Below, piece after piece: positions 49,504-58,479 of a DNA stretch of 64,000 nt. Position numbers and translations under genes: made by a program. The stretch's first letter is position 1. Each line of letters starts with the position of its first letter. The DNA is taken from the NCBI RefSeq assembly GCF_000739775.1, contig NZ_BBJH01000025.1, forward strand, positions 1 to 64,000, written 5' to 3'. The stretch comes from Paraburkholderia heleia NBRC 101817 (GTDB lineage: Bacteria > Pseudomonadota > Gammaproteobacteria > Burkholderiales > Burkholderiaceae). The notes beneath the pieces are model-generated. The model searched no databases. It was not told where the DNA came from and saw only the letters and a program-made list of their open reading frames with translations.

Positions 49504-50733
49504 GTGGCGAGACAGCAAAAGCGCGTCGAAAGGGGCGGCCCGCCTGGCGCGGTTCGAAATACCGACGCCCGCGACGCGGACCTCCCGGCGAACCTGCGCT
49601 ACATCGATGACTCGCGCCCAGGCTTTACCCGAAGGCGGACAAACGGCGGGTTCGCGTACTTCGATACAGCGGGAAGGCGCATAGACGACGAAGGGGATAT
49701 TCGACGCATTGGCGCGCTAGCGATCCCGCCCGCTTATACCGACGTCTGGATCTGCCCGGATCCGCGAGGCCACCTTCAGGCGACCGGACGTGACGCGCGC
49801 GGCCGCAAGCAATATCGCTATCACCCGCGATGGCGGGAAACGCGTGACGCCAACAAGTACGACCGGATGATGGCCTTCGGCGCGGTGCTGCCGAGGCTGC
49901 GCGCGCAGGTCAAACGCGACCTCGCGCTCGAAGGCATGCCGCGCAACAAGGTGCTGGCGACAGTCGTGCGCCTGCTCGATACGACACTGATCCGCGTGGG
50001 CGGCGAGGCATATGCGCGCGAAAACCGCTCGTATGGTTTGACGACGCTTCGCAAGCGACATCTGAAGATTTCAGCCGGTACCCTGCGCCTGAAGTTTCGT
50101 GGCAAGAGTGGCATTGAGCACGATGTCGCCGTTAGCGATGTGCACGTTGCACGGATTGTAAAGCGCTGCATGGACCTGCCGGGCCAGGATCTTTTCCAGT
50201 ATCTCGATGCCGACGGCATGCGCCACTCGATTGGCTCGTCCGACATCAATGACTATTTGCGCGGGCTAACCGGTGCAGACTTTACGGCGAAGGACTACCG
50301 CACATGGGCCGGCAGCGTTTGCGCGGTCGCGGCGTTAAGAAAGGTGCAATGGGAAACCCTGACCGAGGCGCATAAGCATGTTGTCGGGACGATCAAGGAA
50401 GTCTCCCAATTGCTGCGCAACACGCCGGCAGTCTGCCGAAAATGCTACGTACATCCCGCAGTCATTGAGGCATTCGAGGCTGGCGACCTGACGGGAATGC
50501 TATCCGGCCCGCGCCGACGCGGGCTCAAGACCGATGAAGCCGCCCTCCTCGCTTTCCTGGAGAGAGATGCGAAGCGGCGCGCGCGCGAGGTGACGCATCG
50601 TAGCCGCAAGGGCAGGGCATTGAGCGACCCGCGGCTTACCCCCCTGCTGACGTCCGAATCGAGTCGCAAGGCCCGCGCTCGAGTAACGCCGTCTCAAGCG
50701 CAGACCACGGCGTCCAAAGCGGCTACGGCGTAA
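49504..50733 (+). CDS. DNA topoisomerase IB (poxvirus type)
   Basis: 409 residues from a GTG start. N-terminal domain ANLRYIDDSRPGFTRRRT and IPPAYTDVWICPDPRGHLQATGRDARGRKQYRYHPRWR. Catalytic pocket: RVGGEAYARENRSYGLTTLRKRHL (Arg, Lys), KFRGKSG, and the nucleophile Tyr in VCRKCYVHPAVIEAF. It relaxes supercoils of both signs. A basic tail (about 345-409) probably aids DNA binding. Not essential; in bacteria it usually sits among repair or stress genes, as here. Confidence 0.95.
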   Translation: MARQQKRVERGGPPGAVRNTDARDADLPANLRYIDDSRPGFTRRRTNGGFAYFDTAGRRIDDEGDIRRIGALAIPPAYTDVWICPDPRGHLQATGRDARGRKQYRYHPRWRETRDANKYDRMMAFGAVLPRLRAQVKRDLALEGMPRNKVLATVVRLLDTTLIRVGGEAYARENRSYGLTTLRKRHLKISAGTLRLKFRGKSGIEHDVAVSDVHVARIVKRCMDLPGQDLFQYLDADGMRHSIGSSDINDYLRGLTGADFTAKDYRTWAGSVCAVAALRKVQWETLTEAHKHVVGTIKEVSQLLRNTPAVCRKCYVHPAVIEAFEAGDLTGMLSGPRRRGLKTDEAALLAFLERDAKRRAREVTHRSRKGRALSDPRLTPLLTSESSRKARARVTPSQAQTTASKAATA

Positions 50734-50742
50734 GGAGCCGGA

Positions 50743-52203
50743 GTGAGCGATGTCACTGCGTCCATCGCCGGTCGCAGCTTGTGCCGGGCATTCAACCACA
50801 ATCGGCATTCCGGGTCGGCGTTCGTGATGCTGCACATGCTGCTGGGCAAGCCGCTTGCGCATGCACAGTGCCGCCATTTGGCAGCGGCATCTCCGAGGGG
50901 CGTACCCGTGGATGACAACGAAAGACTCGAGCCCGAAGTCTCGGTTACTGACCAGACAGAGCGCTCGTGGCTGTCCCGACTCGGGCCCGGCCTCGTCACG
51001 GGAGCGGCAGATGACGACCCGAGCGGGATTGGCACCTATTCCCAGGCGGGAGCGCAGTTTGGGTTCATGCTGTTGTGGACGCTTCTGTTGTCCTATCCCC
51101 TGATGGTTGCGATCCAGATGATCAGCGCGCGCATCGGACGCGTGAGCGGAAAAGGGCTAGCCTCCAACATGCGGGCGTACGGGCCGAAATGGCTCGTGAT
51201 CGCATTGGTGCTCGTGCTCGCTGCCGCGAATACCATCAACATTGCGGCAGACCTGGCCGCAATGGGGGCGGCGCTCCATCTGCTCGTGCGCGGTCCCCAG
51301 CAGCTTTATGTGGTCGCGCTTGGCCTGTCGTCTGCCATCCTTCAGATATGGATTCCTTACGATAACTATGCGCGCTTCCTTAAGTGGTTGACCTTGGTCC
51401 TGTTTTCGTACGTCGCTGTTGCGTTTGTCGTGCCGGTGAACTGGGGGCAAGTCGCGCTTTCGGTGATCTGGCCGCGCGCCAATCTTTCCAGCGCGTATGT
51501 CACTACGGTCGTCGCTGTTCTCGGCACGACGATCAGTCCGTATCTGTTCTTCTGGCAGGCGTCCCAGGAAGTCGAGGAGCTTCGCTCAAAGCCTGGCGAG
51601 CGGCCGCTGCGCTGGGTCTCATCATTTCGGGCTTATCGGCAGATCGACAGGATCACGGCAGACACGTGGATCGGAATGGGAATTTCGAATGGCGTCGGTT
51701 TTTTTATCATGCTCACTGCGGCTGTCACGCTTTACGCCCATCATATTGAAGTTCACACGTCCGCCGATGCCGCTCGGGCGCTCGCACCCATCGCGGGCCG
51801 CTTCGCTTCGATCGTCTTCGCCGCCGGCATAGTCGGCACCGGGCTGCTCGCGTTGCCGGTATTGGCGGGCTCCGCCGCATATCGCGCAGCAGGCGCATTC
51901 CGGTGGCGCAGCAGCCTTTCCCTTCACCTCACGCTCGCTCGCGAGTTCTACTCCGTCATTGCGGTGGCAATCATCGGCGGTGTCAGCATGACTTTCTTTC
52001 ACCTTGATCCCGTCAAGGCGCTTTACTGGAGTGCTGTGATCAATGGGCTGGCTGCGGTGCCGGTCATGGTCGTCGTGATGCTGATGGGAAGCAGCGAGAG
52101 GATCATGGGCAGGTTCGCCATATCAGGCTTCCTCAAAGCAGGGGGCTGGATTGCCACGCTGTTAATGGCGATCGCGGCGGCAGGCATGTTCGTGCCCGGC
52201 TAG
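50743..52203 (+). CDS. NRAMP-family divalent metal transporter
   Basis: 486 residues from a GTG with AGGAG 5 nt upstream; a second GTG at 50908 would give a 431-residue protein starting just before the family core. Eleven or so membrane helices are seen. Helix 1 has GLVTGAADDDPSGIGTYSQAGA, with DPSG where canonical Mn transporters have DPGN, and helix 6 has a GIVGTGLLALPVLAGSAAYRAA-type segment instead of MPH. So it belongs to an NRAMP-related subgroup with altered metal specificity. H+-coupled uptake of Mn, Fe or Mg is inferred. Confidence 0.85.
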   Translation: MSDVTASIAGRSLCRAFNHNRHSGSAFVMLHMLLGKPLAHAQCRHLAAASPRGVPVDDNERLEPEVSVTDQTERSWLSRLGPGLVTGAADDDPSGIGTYSQAGAQFGFMLLWTLLLSYPLMVAIQMISARIGRVSGKGLASNMRAYGPKWLVIALVLVLAAANTINIAADLAAMGAALHLLVRGPQQLYVVALGLSSAILQIWIPYDNYARFLKWLTLVLFSYVAVAFVVPVNWGQVALSVIWPRANLSSAYVTTVVAVLGTTISPYLFFWQASQEVEELRSKPGERPLRWVSSFRAYRQIDRITADTWIGMGISNGVGFFIMLTAAVTLYAHHIEVHTSADAARALAPIAGRFASIVFAAGIVGTGLLALPVLAGSAAYRAAGAFRWRSSLSLHLTLAREFYSVIAVAIIGGVSMTFFHLDPVKALYWSAVINGLAAVPVMVVVMLMGSSERIMGRFAISGFLKAGGWIATLLMAIAAAGMFVPG

Positions 52204-52223
52204 CGGGCGGCCAGCGACGTTCG

Positions 52224-52790
52224 ATGCCCGGAAACATGCTCGCCGTGGGAGACGCCGCCCGCCTGATGTTCCGCGGTCCGGTCGCACCGTGCATCATTCT
52301 GTTTGCCGCGGTATCGACCGCGCTTCAATGATGGGTGCTCTATGCGCGCTGCGCGAACGTGCTCAAGTGGTTCGCGCTTATCCTCGCCGCTGCCGCCGTT
52401 ACGCTTCATGCCGCGCACCAGCCGGTCGGGGGCACTCAGGCCGCCGCGCTTGCGATTGCGCCGATCGCGCACGGCTACGCGGGGCTCGTACTCGGTCTTG
52501 CGCTCGTGGGCACCGCGCTGCTTGCGCTCCCGCCCCTGGCGGGTTCCGCAGCACACGCCGCGGCGAGTTCGTTCGGCTGGCCGCAGGGTAACCGGCGCGA
52601 CCACCGAATCGCCGGCGTCCTTGTGGCGCTCATGATGGCGAGTGCGGCAATCGCGTTGCTGTTCTACGTGTGCGGCGTCGATCCGGTCAGGGCCTGCTAT
52701 TGGAGCGCACTGGCCACCGGCGCGGCGTTGGCAGTGCATCCTCATAGTTCGAGCAGACGACAGCAGCGTGATGAATGCGAAGAAGCATGA
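52224..52790 (+). pseudogene. Second NRAMP copy, decayed
   Basis: MPGNMLAVGDAARLMFRGPV begins inside an NRAMP reading frame but meets a TGA at 52329-52331. It continues in frame with WVLYARCANVLKWFALILAAAA, then, after a deletion, AAALAIAPIAHGYAGLVLG and LLALPPLAGSAAHAAASSFGW. The segments match helices 4-5 and then the C-terminal half of the preceding gene, so this is a tandem duplicate with a nonsense codon and a gap. The 151-codon open frame after the stop is unlikely to be functional. Confidence 0.75.
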
Positions 52791-52810
52791 CGACGAGGCC
52801 CATTTGCACG

Positions 52811-54373
52811 TCAACGAAACACGCTTACCGCCTCCACCAGACGCGCCGCCTGCTGTTTGAGGCTTGCGGAAGCAGCGGCACTTTGCTCGACCAACGCCGC
52901 GTTCTGCTGCGTGATCCCGTCGAGGCTACCGATCGCCTGATCGACCTGCGCAACGTTACTGCTCTGTTCCTCTGTCGCTGAACTGATCTCCACGATCAGG
53001 TCCGAGACACGCCTGACTTGTTCGACAATCTGATCCATCGTCTTGCCCGCATCGTCGACGATGCGCGAACCGGCCTCAACGCGATCAACGCTCGCGCCGA
53101 TCAGCTCCTTGATTTCCCTGGCCGCATTCGCACTGCGCTGCGCCAACGCACGCACTTCGCCTGCCACCACGGCAAATCCGCGTCCTTGTTCGCCCGCACG
53201 CGCCGCTTCCACGGCGGCGTTCAGCGCGAGAATGTTCGTCTGGAATGCGATGCCGTCGATTACGCCGATGATGTCCGCGATTTTGTGTGAGCTTTCGGTA
53301 ATCTCGTTCATCGTTGAAACCACTTCGCCTACGGCCTTACCTCCACGACTGGCCGCCGAACTCGCATCTCCTGACAGCCGGCTCGCCTGTTGCGCCGTTG
53401 CGGAATTTGCCTGCACGGTCGCGGTCATCTGCGCCATCGATGATGCGGTCTGTTGCACGCTCGATGCTGCCTGCTCGGTACGCGCGCTCAGATCCATGTT
53501 GCCCTGTGCGATTTCATCGATAGCAGTTTGTACATTGACGACCTGTGAGCTAACGTCGTCAATCAGCCAGCGAAACATCAGGCCCAACTGACCGATGCTA
53601 CGCAAGGTCATACCGATTTCGTCGACTCGATCCATGTGATCTATGCTCGTGCTCTCGCCGCTCGCAACTTTCAGCGCCTGCTCGAGCACCAGTTCGAGCG
53701 GAGCCGCGATCTGTCTTTCGAGCAGCGTTGAAACCAGAAAGGACAGCACCAGCATCACACCGCAGAAGCCTGCTAAATACGCCCGATCCCCGGTCGACGG
53801 AAGGTGCTGCACTGCCATCAAACCGGCTGCGACAATCACACAGAACATCAACGCCATGATCGAGCGAATGCGCCAGCGCGCGGGCATTGTCTTCAGGAAC
53901 GAGGTCCAGCCAAATAGCCCGGTGCGGACAATCAGACCTTTGTGGAAACGCTTGTTGCCCTGTTTGCCTTCACGAAACTGGCGGTACAGCGTCTCAGTAG
54001 CTTCAATTTCCTCGCGCGACGGCTTGGTCCGCACCGACATATAGCCTGTCGTCACCCCATTGCGTACCACAGGCGTCGCATTGGCTCGGACCCAGTAATG
54101 GTCGCCGTTCTTCCGGCGATTCTTGACGAGCGCAGTCCACGGCTCGCCGCCCTTGAGCGTCGCCCACATGTCGGCAAATGCTTCGGGGGGCATGTCGGGG
54201 TGACGCACCACGTTGTGCGGCTGCCCCTGAATTTCTTCTGGATCGAAGCCGCTGACCTGCATAAACGCTGCGTTGGCGTACCTGACGTAGCTCTGCGTGT
54301 CAGTCGTCGACATTAGTGTCGCGTCGGCGGGGAAATCGTACTCGCGCTGAGTAACCGGCTGATTGTTTCTCAT
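52811..54373 (-). CDS. aer: Aerotaxis receptor (PAS-HAMP-MCP)
   Basis: 520 residues. The N-terminal PAS domain (about 10-115) is close to Aer: TTDTQSYVRYANAAF, VRHPDMPPEAFADMWATLKGGEPW, KNRRKNGDHYWVRANATPV, so FAD binding is likely. One membrane hairpin (about 165-205), HAMP, then the signalling hairpin with DIIGVIDGIAFQTNILALNAAVEAARAGEQGRGFAVVA. It reports redox state to CheA/CheW. No C-terminal CheR tether is seen. The start at 54373 follows GGAGG upstream; a FliA-type promoter lies about 100 bp upstream. Confidence 0.94.
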   Translation of the reverse strand: MRNNQPVTQREYDFPADATLMSTTDTQSYVRYANAAFMQVSGFDPEEIQGQPHNVVRHPDMPPEAFADMWATLKGGEPWTALVKNRRKNGDHYWVRANATPVVRNGVTTGYMSVRTKPSREEIEATETLYRQFREGKQGNKRFHKGLIVRTGLFGWTSFLKTMPARWRIRSIMALMFCVIVAAGLMAVQHLPSTGDRAYLAGFCGVMLVLSFLVSTLLERQIAAPLELVLEQALKVASGESTSIDHMDRVDEIGMTLRSIGQLGLMFRWLIDDVSSQVVNVQTAIDEIAQGNMDLSARTEQAASSVQQTASSMAQMTATVQANSATAQQASRLSGDASSAASRGGKAVGEVVSTMNEITESSHKIADIIGVIDGIAFQTNILALNAAVEAARAGEQGRGFAVVAGEVRALAQRSANAAREIKELIGASVDRVEAGSRIVDDAGKTMDQIVEQVRRVSDLIVEISSATEEQSSNVAQVDQAIGSLDGITQQNAALVEQSAAASASLKQQAARLVEAVSVFR

Positions 54374-54568
54374 ATTGTCAAACGCCTCCATCGCAACTAT
54401 TAGTCAAACTGCGGGCTCAAAACACCGAGCCAATGCAAGCGTTATCTACCGCGACAACGACTCCACAAGATATCGGCAGCGTGAGGCGGAAAGTTGAGTG
54501 GCAACGGTTGCCGGGTTGGCAGTCTGCGACGGTGGATAACAAATCTCGAGCAGTTGAATGGGCTTAGG
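54374..54568. other. Non-coding leader region of aer
   Basis: About 195 bp that hold the candidate FliA promoter and the aer mRNA leader. No gene is seen. Confidence 0.5.
54470..54497 (-). promoter_or_regulatory. Candidate sigma-28 (FliA) promoter of aer
   Basis: On the minus strand TCAACTTT, 12 bp, GCCGATAT. The -10 GCCGATA is a nearly perfect FliA element; the -35 matches TAAAGTTT at most positions. It points toward aer, whose start lies about 97 bp downstream, consistent with chemotaxis regulation. Confidence 0.6.
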
Positions 54569-54676
54569 GACGTGAAAGCGCTTGTCTTCCGGGTCGGTTG
54601 TTCATATCGACGCCAACTCGAGTCGTTGCTCGCGAATCGTGGTCAGGACTTGCGCGAGGTGACACTCGTTGAGGAA
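54569..54676 (+). pseudogene. Possible remnant of a LysR effector domain
   Basis: The plus strand reads DVKALVFRVGCSYRRQLESLLANRG over about 36 codons. This resembles the central part of NfeR/CysB-type LysR effector domains (LVFR-GCSYR-RLE-LL). No start, HTH or rest of the protein is present. It lies near an intact LysR gene of opposite strand, so it is a degraded neighbour. The match is short and from memory. Confidence 0.35.
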
Positions 54677-54791
54677 GCCGTCCAGGTTGAAGCCCAGGGT
54701 GCGTCTTACGCGGCTCTGTTGCGCCGCCTGCGACCCGCTACGGACTCGGCGCGTAACAGCCAGCCGCTGCGCCTGAACGCGCCGCACGCAG

Positions 54792-55688
54792 CTACACAGC
54801 CCGGGCGATCTGCTCGCGCAGCCAGCGATGCGCGGGGTCGCGATGCGAGCGTTCATGCCAGAGCATGCACATTTCATAGCCCGGCACCTCGACAGGCGGT
54901 TCGACCGCGCGCAGTGCCGGGCTTGCGCGCACGAGCCGCCACGGCAGCATCGCCACCAGGTCGCTGCGTTCGAGTACGGAAATGACAAAAAGAAAATGCG
55001 GGACGGAGAGGACGACGCGCCGCGTGAGTCCGGCTTGCGAAAGCATTTCGTCGGTGATGCCGCGAAATCCGCCGCCATCGGGCGAGACGATAACGTGCTC
55101 CAGTGTGCAGAACTGCTTGACGCCCGGACGGCGCTTGAGGCGCGGATGGTCGGCGCGTCCCGCAAGCACGTAGCGCTCGGTGAAGAGCGCGCGGCGACGC
55201 AGGTTCTCGGGGGCACCGCTGGCGGTATGGAACGCCAGGTCGATTTCGCCCTGCGCCGCCTGCTTCGCGACACGCGCAGGCGCGAGTTCCACCACGGCAA
55301 GACGCGTATGCGGCGCAGCCTCGCGCAAGCCGCGCAGCGCCGGCAACGCGATGGTGGACTCGCCATAGTCGCTCGCGGCCACACACCAGGTATCGCGGGC
55401 GCTGGCTGGATCAAACGGGCTTTCGGGCGCAATGGCGCGCTCGAGCGATTCGAGCGCCGCGCGCAGCGGCTCGCGCAATGCCAGCGCGCGAGCCGTGGGC
55501 TGCATGCCGCGCGGGCCTGGCAGCAGCAGTGGATCGCCCAATATCTCGCGCAGCCTCGCGAGATGCACGCTAACCGACGGTTGCGAGAAGTTCAGGCGCC
55601 GCGCCGCGCGCGTGACGTTGTGCTCGGCGAGCAGCACGTCGAGCGTGACGAGCAGGTTGAGATCGAGGCTACGCAAATTAGCAGGCAT
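54792..55688 (-). CDS. LysR-family regulator
   Basis: 298 residues, NodD/NahR-like: LRSLDLNLLVTLDVLLAEHNVTRAARRLNFSQPSVSVHLARLREILGDPL. Effector domain WCVAASDYGESTIALPAL, IVSPDGGGFRGITDEML, ending DPAHRWLREQIARAV. Divergent from the NAD(P)H oxidoreductase gene 84 bp away, which it likely controls, perhaps sensing an electrophile or quinone. Confidence 0.92.
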   Translation of the reverse strand: MPANLRSLDLNLLVTLDVLLAEHNVTRAARRLNFSQPSVSVHLARLREILGDPLLLPGPRGMQPTARALALREPLRAALESLERAIAPESPFDPASARDTWCVAASDYGESTIALPALRGLREAAPHTRLAVVELAPARVAKQAAQGEIDLAFHTASGAPENLRRRALFTERYVLAGRADHPRLKRRPGVKQFCTLEHVIVSPDGGGFRGITDEMLSQAGLTRRVVLSVPHFLFVISVLERSDLVAMLPWRLVRASPALRAVEPPVEVPGYEMCMLWHERSHRDPAHRWLREQIARAV

Positions 55689-55772
55689 AATGGCTGGTAT
55701 TTCCGTTATTCATTTCCACTATAGCAGCCGGGCGGCTAAGCTGGGTTCCTGTCAGATCAAGGAGCCCTTGCA

Positions 55773-56591
55773 ATGAATATCCTGCTCGTCTACGCGCATC
55801 CCGAGCCAAAGTCGCTCAACGGCGCACTCAGAGATTTCACCGTGCAGCGTCTCGAGGCGGCGGGTCACGCCGTTCAGGTGTCGGACCTCTATGCCATGAA
55901 CTGGAAGGCGACGCTCGACGCGCAGGACAGCGTCGAGCGCCGGAGCGACGCGCCATTTCATCCATCGCTCGATTCGAAGCATGCTTTCGAGAACGGCCTG
56001 CAGACCGGGGACATCGCGCGGGAGCAGGCCAGGCTTTTGTGGGCCGATACGCTCATCCTGCAGTTTCCGCTTTGGTGGTTCTCCATGCCTGCCATCCTCA
56101 AGGGCTGGGTGGAGCGCGTTTTCGCGTACGGCTTCGCCTATGGCGTGGGTGAGCACTCCGACGTGCGCTGGGGAAGCCGCTACGGCGAAGGTACGCTGGC
56201 CGGCAAGCGCGCGATGCTCGTCGTGACGATGGGCGGCTGGGCGTCGCATTACGGGCCCCGGGGCGTGAACGGCCCGATCGACGACATTCTCTTCCCGATT
56301 CATCATGGCGTGCTCTATTACCCGGGCTACGACGTGCTGCCGCCGTTTCTCGTGTATCGCACGGGGCGCATGGACGAGGCGCGCTATGCCCAAACGCGCG
56401 ACGCGCTCGGCGCCCGGCTCGATGCGCTGGCGCAGACCGAACCCATCGCGTTTCGCAAGCAGAATGGCGGTGCGTACGAAATTCCGTCGCTCACGCTGCG
56501 CGAAGACGTTGCGCCGGACCGCACGGGGTTTGCAGCGCACGTCGCGCAAGCCGGTGGGGTCGCGCTTGCGTACCCCGTGGGTGATCGGTAA
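55773..56591 (+). CDS. NAD(P)H:quinone oxidoreductase, flavodoxin-like fold
   Basis: 272 residues. MNILLVYAHPEPKSLNGALRDF is the flavin-phosphate loop; LILQFPLWWFSMPAILKGWVERVFAYGFAY is the WdaB/NQO1-type core, with GGW/H near 150 (VVTMGGWASHYGP) for the isoalloxazine. It reduces quinones by two electrons using FMN or FAD. The ATG follows AAGGAG. The C-terminal 60 residues are longer than in MdaB. Confidence 0.92.
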   Translation: MNILLVYAHPEPKSLNGALRDFTVQRLEAAGHAVQVSDLYAMNWKATLDAQDSVERRSDAPFHPSLDSKHAFENGLQTGDIAREQARLLWADTLILQFPLWWFSMPAILKGWVERVFAYGFAYGVGEHSDVRWGSRYGEGTLAGKRAMLVVTMGGWASHYGPRGVNGPIDDILFPIHHGVLYYPGYDVLPPFLVYRTGRMDEARYAQTRDALGARLDALAQTEPIAFRKQNGGAYEIPSLTLREDVAPDRTGFAAHVAQAGGVALAYPVGDR

Positions 56592-56600
56592 ACGATCTCC

Positions 56601-56990
56601 CTACCGCCCCATGCGCCGGTCGTAGCGGCTCACGACCCGGTGAATGAGCGTGGGGTCGCGCGCGTCGGCGGTATCGAACTTTACGACTACGCTGCCGTCG
56701 GATTGCCGGTACACGTTCGCCGTCACGGTGCCGCCGTCGAGCGTCCCGGCAATCATGCCTGTGCCGGGGTCCTGCACGGTGATGGCGAGTCCCTCGTCAC
56801 GCATGGCGCCCGCCGCCGCGGCGAATGACCGGTCGTAGCTTGCGGGCGTCATGACCACGGTGCCGGGCGGCGCCGCGTAGTAGGGACATCCGGCCAGTGG
56901 CAGCAGGCAGGCGCAAACGCCCGCGAGCACGAGACGCCTCGCGACTGAACACACCGTTGAGTGCAGTTGTCGTTCACCTCGTGGACTCAT
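56601..56990 (-). CDS. Small lipoprotein, possible DUF3568-like domain
   Basis: 129 residues. The start at 56990 is preferred because AGGAG lies 7 nt upstream; an upstream ATG at 56996 is too close. A lipobox LAGC (lipid Cys about 33) is preceded by a hydrophobic core. The mature part (SYDRSFAAAAGAMRDEGLAITVQDPGTGMIAGTLDGGTVTANVYRQSDGSVVVKFDTA) has the beta-alpha-beta pattern of DUF3568/BON-like small periplasmic proteins. Last gene of the long minus-strand run from 63347. Function unknown. Confidence 0.78.
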   Translation of the reverse strand: MSPRGERQLHSTVCSVARRLVLAGVCACLLPLAGCPYYAAPPGTVVMTPASYDRSFAAAAGAMRDEGLAITVQDPGTGMIAGTLDGGTVTANVYRQSDGSVVVKFDTADARDPTLIHRVVSRYDRRMGR

Positions 56991-57030
56991 CGCCATTCTC
57001 CTCACGTGCGCGCTTCCATCGTTCGACATC

Positions 57031-58029
57031 CTAAAAGCTGACCGCCAGGCCAAACGACACGCCGTGCACGTTGTGGCCGAACACGTAGCGCACCATTGCC
57101 CGCGTACGGGTGATGATGATGGGATACGTACTGCTGTCGAGTTCCAGACCTACGCCCAGCGAGGTGAGTTCGTTGAAGCCGAGCACCCCGGCGCTGTCGC
57201 CGAAGTAATGCGAGTAGGCGAACTCCAGCACGTAGCGCACCGGCTTGTCCAGCGCGTGCCAGCCCGTTGGCGCGCGCCAGCGCGTCCAGAGGCTCACTTG
57301 CTGCGCCATCGCAGACCCCTGAACGGCTTCGGAACTCCCGCCGAAGCTTCGCAGGTAGATATCGGTCGCGCGCAGTTCCGCATCGATTTCGTAGTTCTCG
57401 CGGTAGTGCTCATAGTCGAGCATGAGCGATCCGCCGTAGCCATACGCGTCCAGATAGCCGTTATTGAGGAACTGGAGATTGCTGTCCGTGACATGGTTGA
57501 ACAACGTTTGTCCGATACGCAGATCGCTGGAAACACGTCCGATGGTGCCGTTTATGATCGGGCGAAACACGAGTTCGTTGGTGATGCGAAAATCCCAGCC
57601 AAGTCCCACAGTGCCGCTGAAGGTATTCCACCTCGTGGGCACCGCCCGCGTCTGTGCGCCGTCGGTCGCGATGAAGGTTGGGTCGTAGCGGCTGTACGCG
57701 ATCGTGCCTTCCATGTACAGCGGAAACGTCCGGCTCAGCGTGAAGCCGCCACCTAGCTGCGTCTGCCCGAAGCCTGGGTTGCCGGTGGTGCCGTTGTTGA
57801 TCGAAAGCGAGCTGGTGGTGACGTCCGGCACCGTGGTGTAGGTCATGATGGACAGCACGGCGTCTGCATGCTGCTTGATGTTGCCGCCTATCACGGTCTG
57901 GTTCGACAGTTGTCCCGGTACGTTCTGCGCGTGCGCTTGCCACGGCAGCACGGCTGCGAGCATCGCCGCGCCAGCCCTCACTAGCGCGATGCGAAGTTGC
58001 AGCCAACGGACGGTGATGGTGTTCGTCAT
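57031..58029 (-). CDS. Outer-membrane beta-barrel (autotransporter-like) protein
   Basis: 332 residues. A signal peptide (about 1-34, WQAHAQ) is followed by alternating hydrophobic strands: GGGFTLSRTFPLYMEGTIAYSRYD, WNTFSGTVGLGWDFRITNELVFRPIING, and a terminal HNVHGVSFGLAVSF ending in Phe. No passenger domain is seen. It may serve as a porin or outer-membrane partner for the efflux operon upstream. It sits 70 bp after the K+ channel gene on the same strand. Confidence 0.75.
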   Translation of the reverse strand: MTNTITVRWLQLRIALVRAGAAMLAAVLPWQAHAQNVPGQLSNQTVIGGNIKQHADAVLSIMTYTTVPDVTTSSLSINNGTTGNPGFGQTQLGGGFTLSRTFPLYMEGTIAYSRYDPTFIATDGAQTRAVPTRWNTFSGTVGLGWDFRITNELVFRPIINGTIGRVSSDLRIGQTLFNHVTDSNLQFLNNGYLDAYGYGGSLMLDYEHYRENYEIDAELRATDIYLRSFGGSSEAVQGSAMAQQVSLWTRWRAPTGWHALDKPVRYVLEFAYSHYFGDSAGVLGFNELTSLGVGLELDSSTYPIIITRTRAMVRYVFGHNVHGVSFGLAVSF

Positions 58030-58098
58030 GTTCGATCCTGCCGGGTCCCGATGCCCGATGGGGTCCGATTACACCTGCTTGTGTTCGCTTAGGCCTGC

Positions 58099-58479
58099 TC
58101 ACGCCCGATTGCGCGCATGGCGTGAGGCCTCCTGCACGCCGCGCACGGCCGCTGCAACGATCAATCCGGTCAACACGACGCCGATGAGTCCGAGCAGCAC
58201 CGCGTCGATGCGGCCGAACGCGGTGGTTGGCACCACATCGCCGTAGCCGATGGTCAGCGCCGTAATTGCGCAGAAGTACAAGGTCTCGCCCATCGGCGAT
58301 GGGGTGCGGTTCAGCGTCTCCACGGCGCCGCCGAAATAGAACATGCCAATTGTCAGGATAACGAATATCAGTAGCAGGCCGCCCAGGAGCAGGCGCATAT
58401 ACCAGATGGTCCGGCCCGATTCCAGCAGGATTTCGCGTGCCTTCGGGGCAAGGTCCGCGCTGGTTGGTGCATTGTTCAT
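58099..58479 (-). CDS. Two-helix K+ channel (Ion_trans_2)
   Basis: 126 residues. TM1 at about 30-50 (LLLGGLLLIFVILTIGMFYF), pore loop with selectivity filter TIGYGDVVPTT (about 75-85) and TM2 at about 90-112. KcsA-like minimal channel without a cytosolic RCK domain. The ATG at 58479 overlaps the DUF2955 stop by 4 bp (ATGA), so translation is coupled. Presence of an ion channel at the tail of an efflux operon is unusual. Confidence 0.88.
   Translation of the reverse strand: MNNAPTSADLAPKAREILLESGRTIWYMRLLLGGLLLIFVILTIGMFYFGGAVETLNRTPSPMGETLYFCAITALTIGYGDVVPTTAFGRIDAVLLGLIGVVLTGLIVAAAVRGVQEASRHARNRA

Noticed and set aside
49392..49610. 72-codon ORF overlapping the Psd stop and the topoisomerase start
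   Set aside because: Highly basic, no recognisable pattern, and overlaps the topoisomerase gene in another frame.
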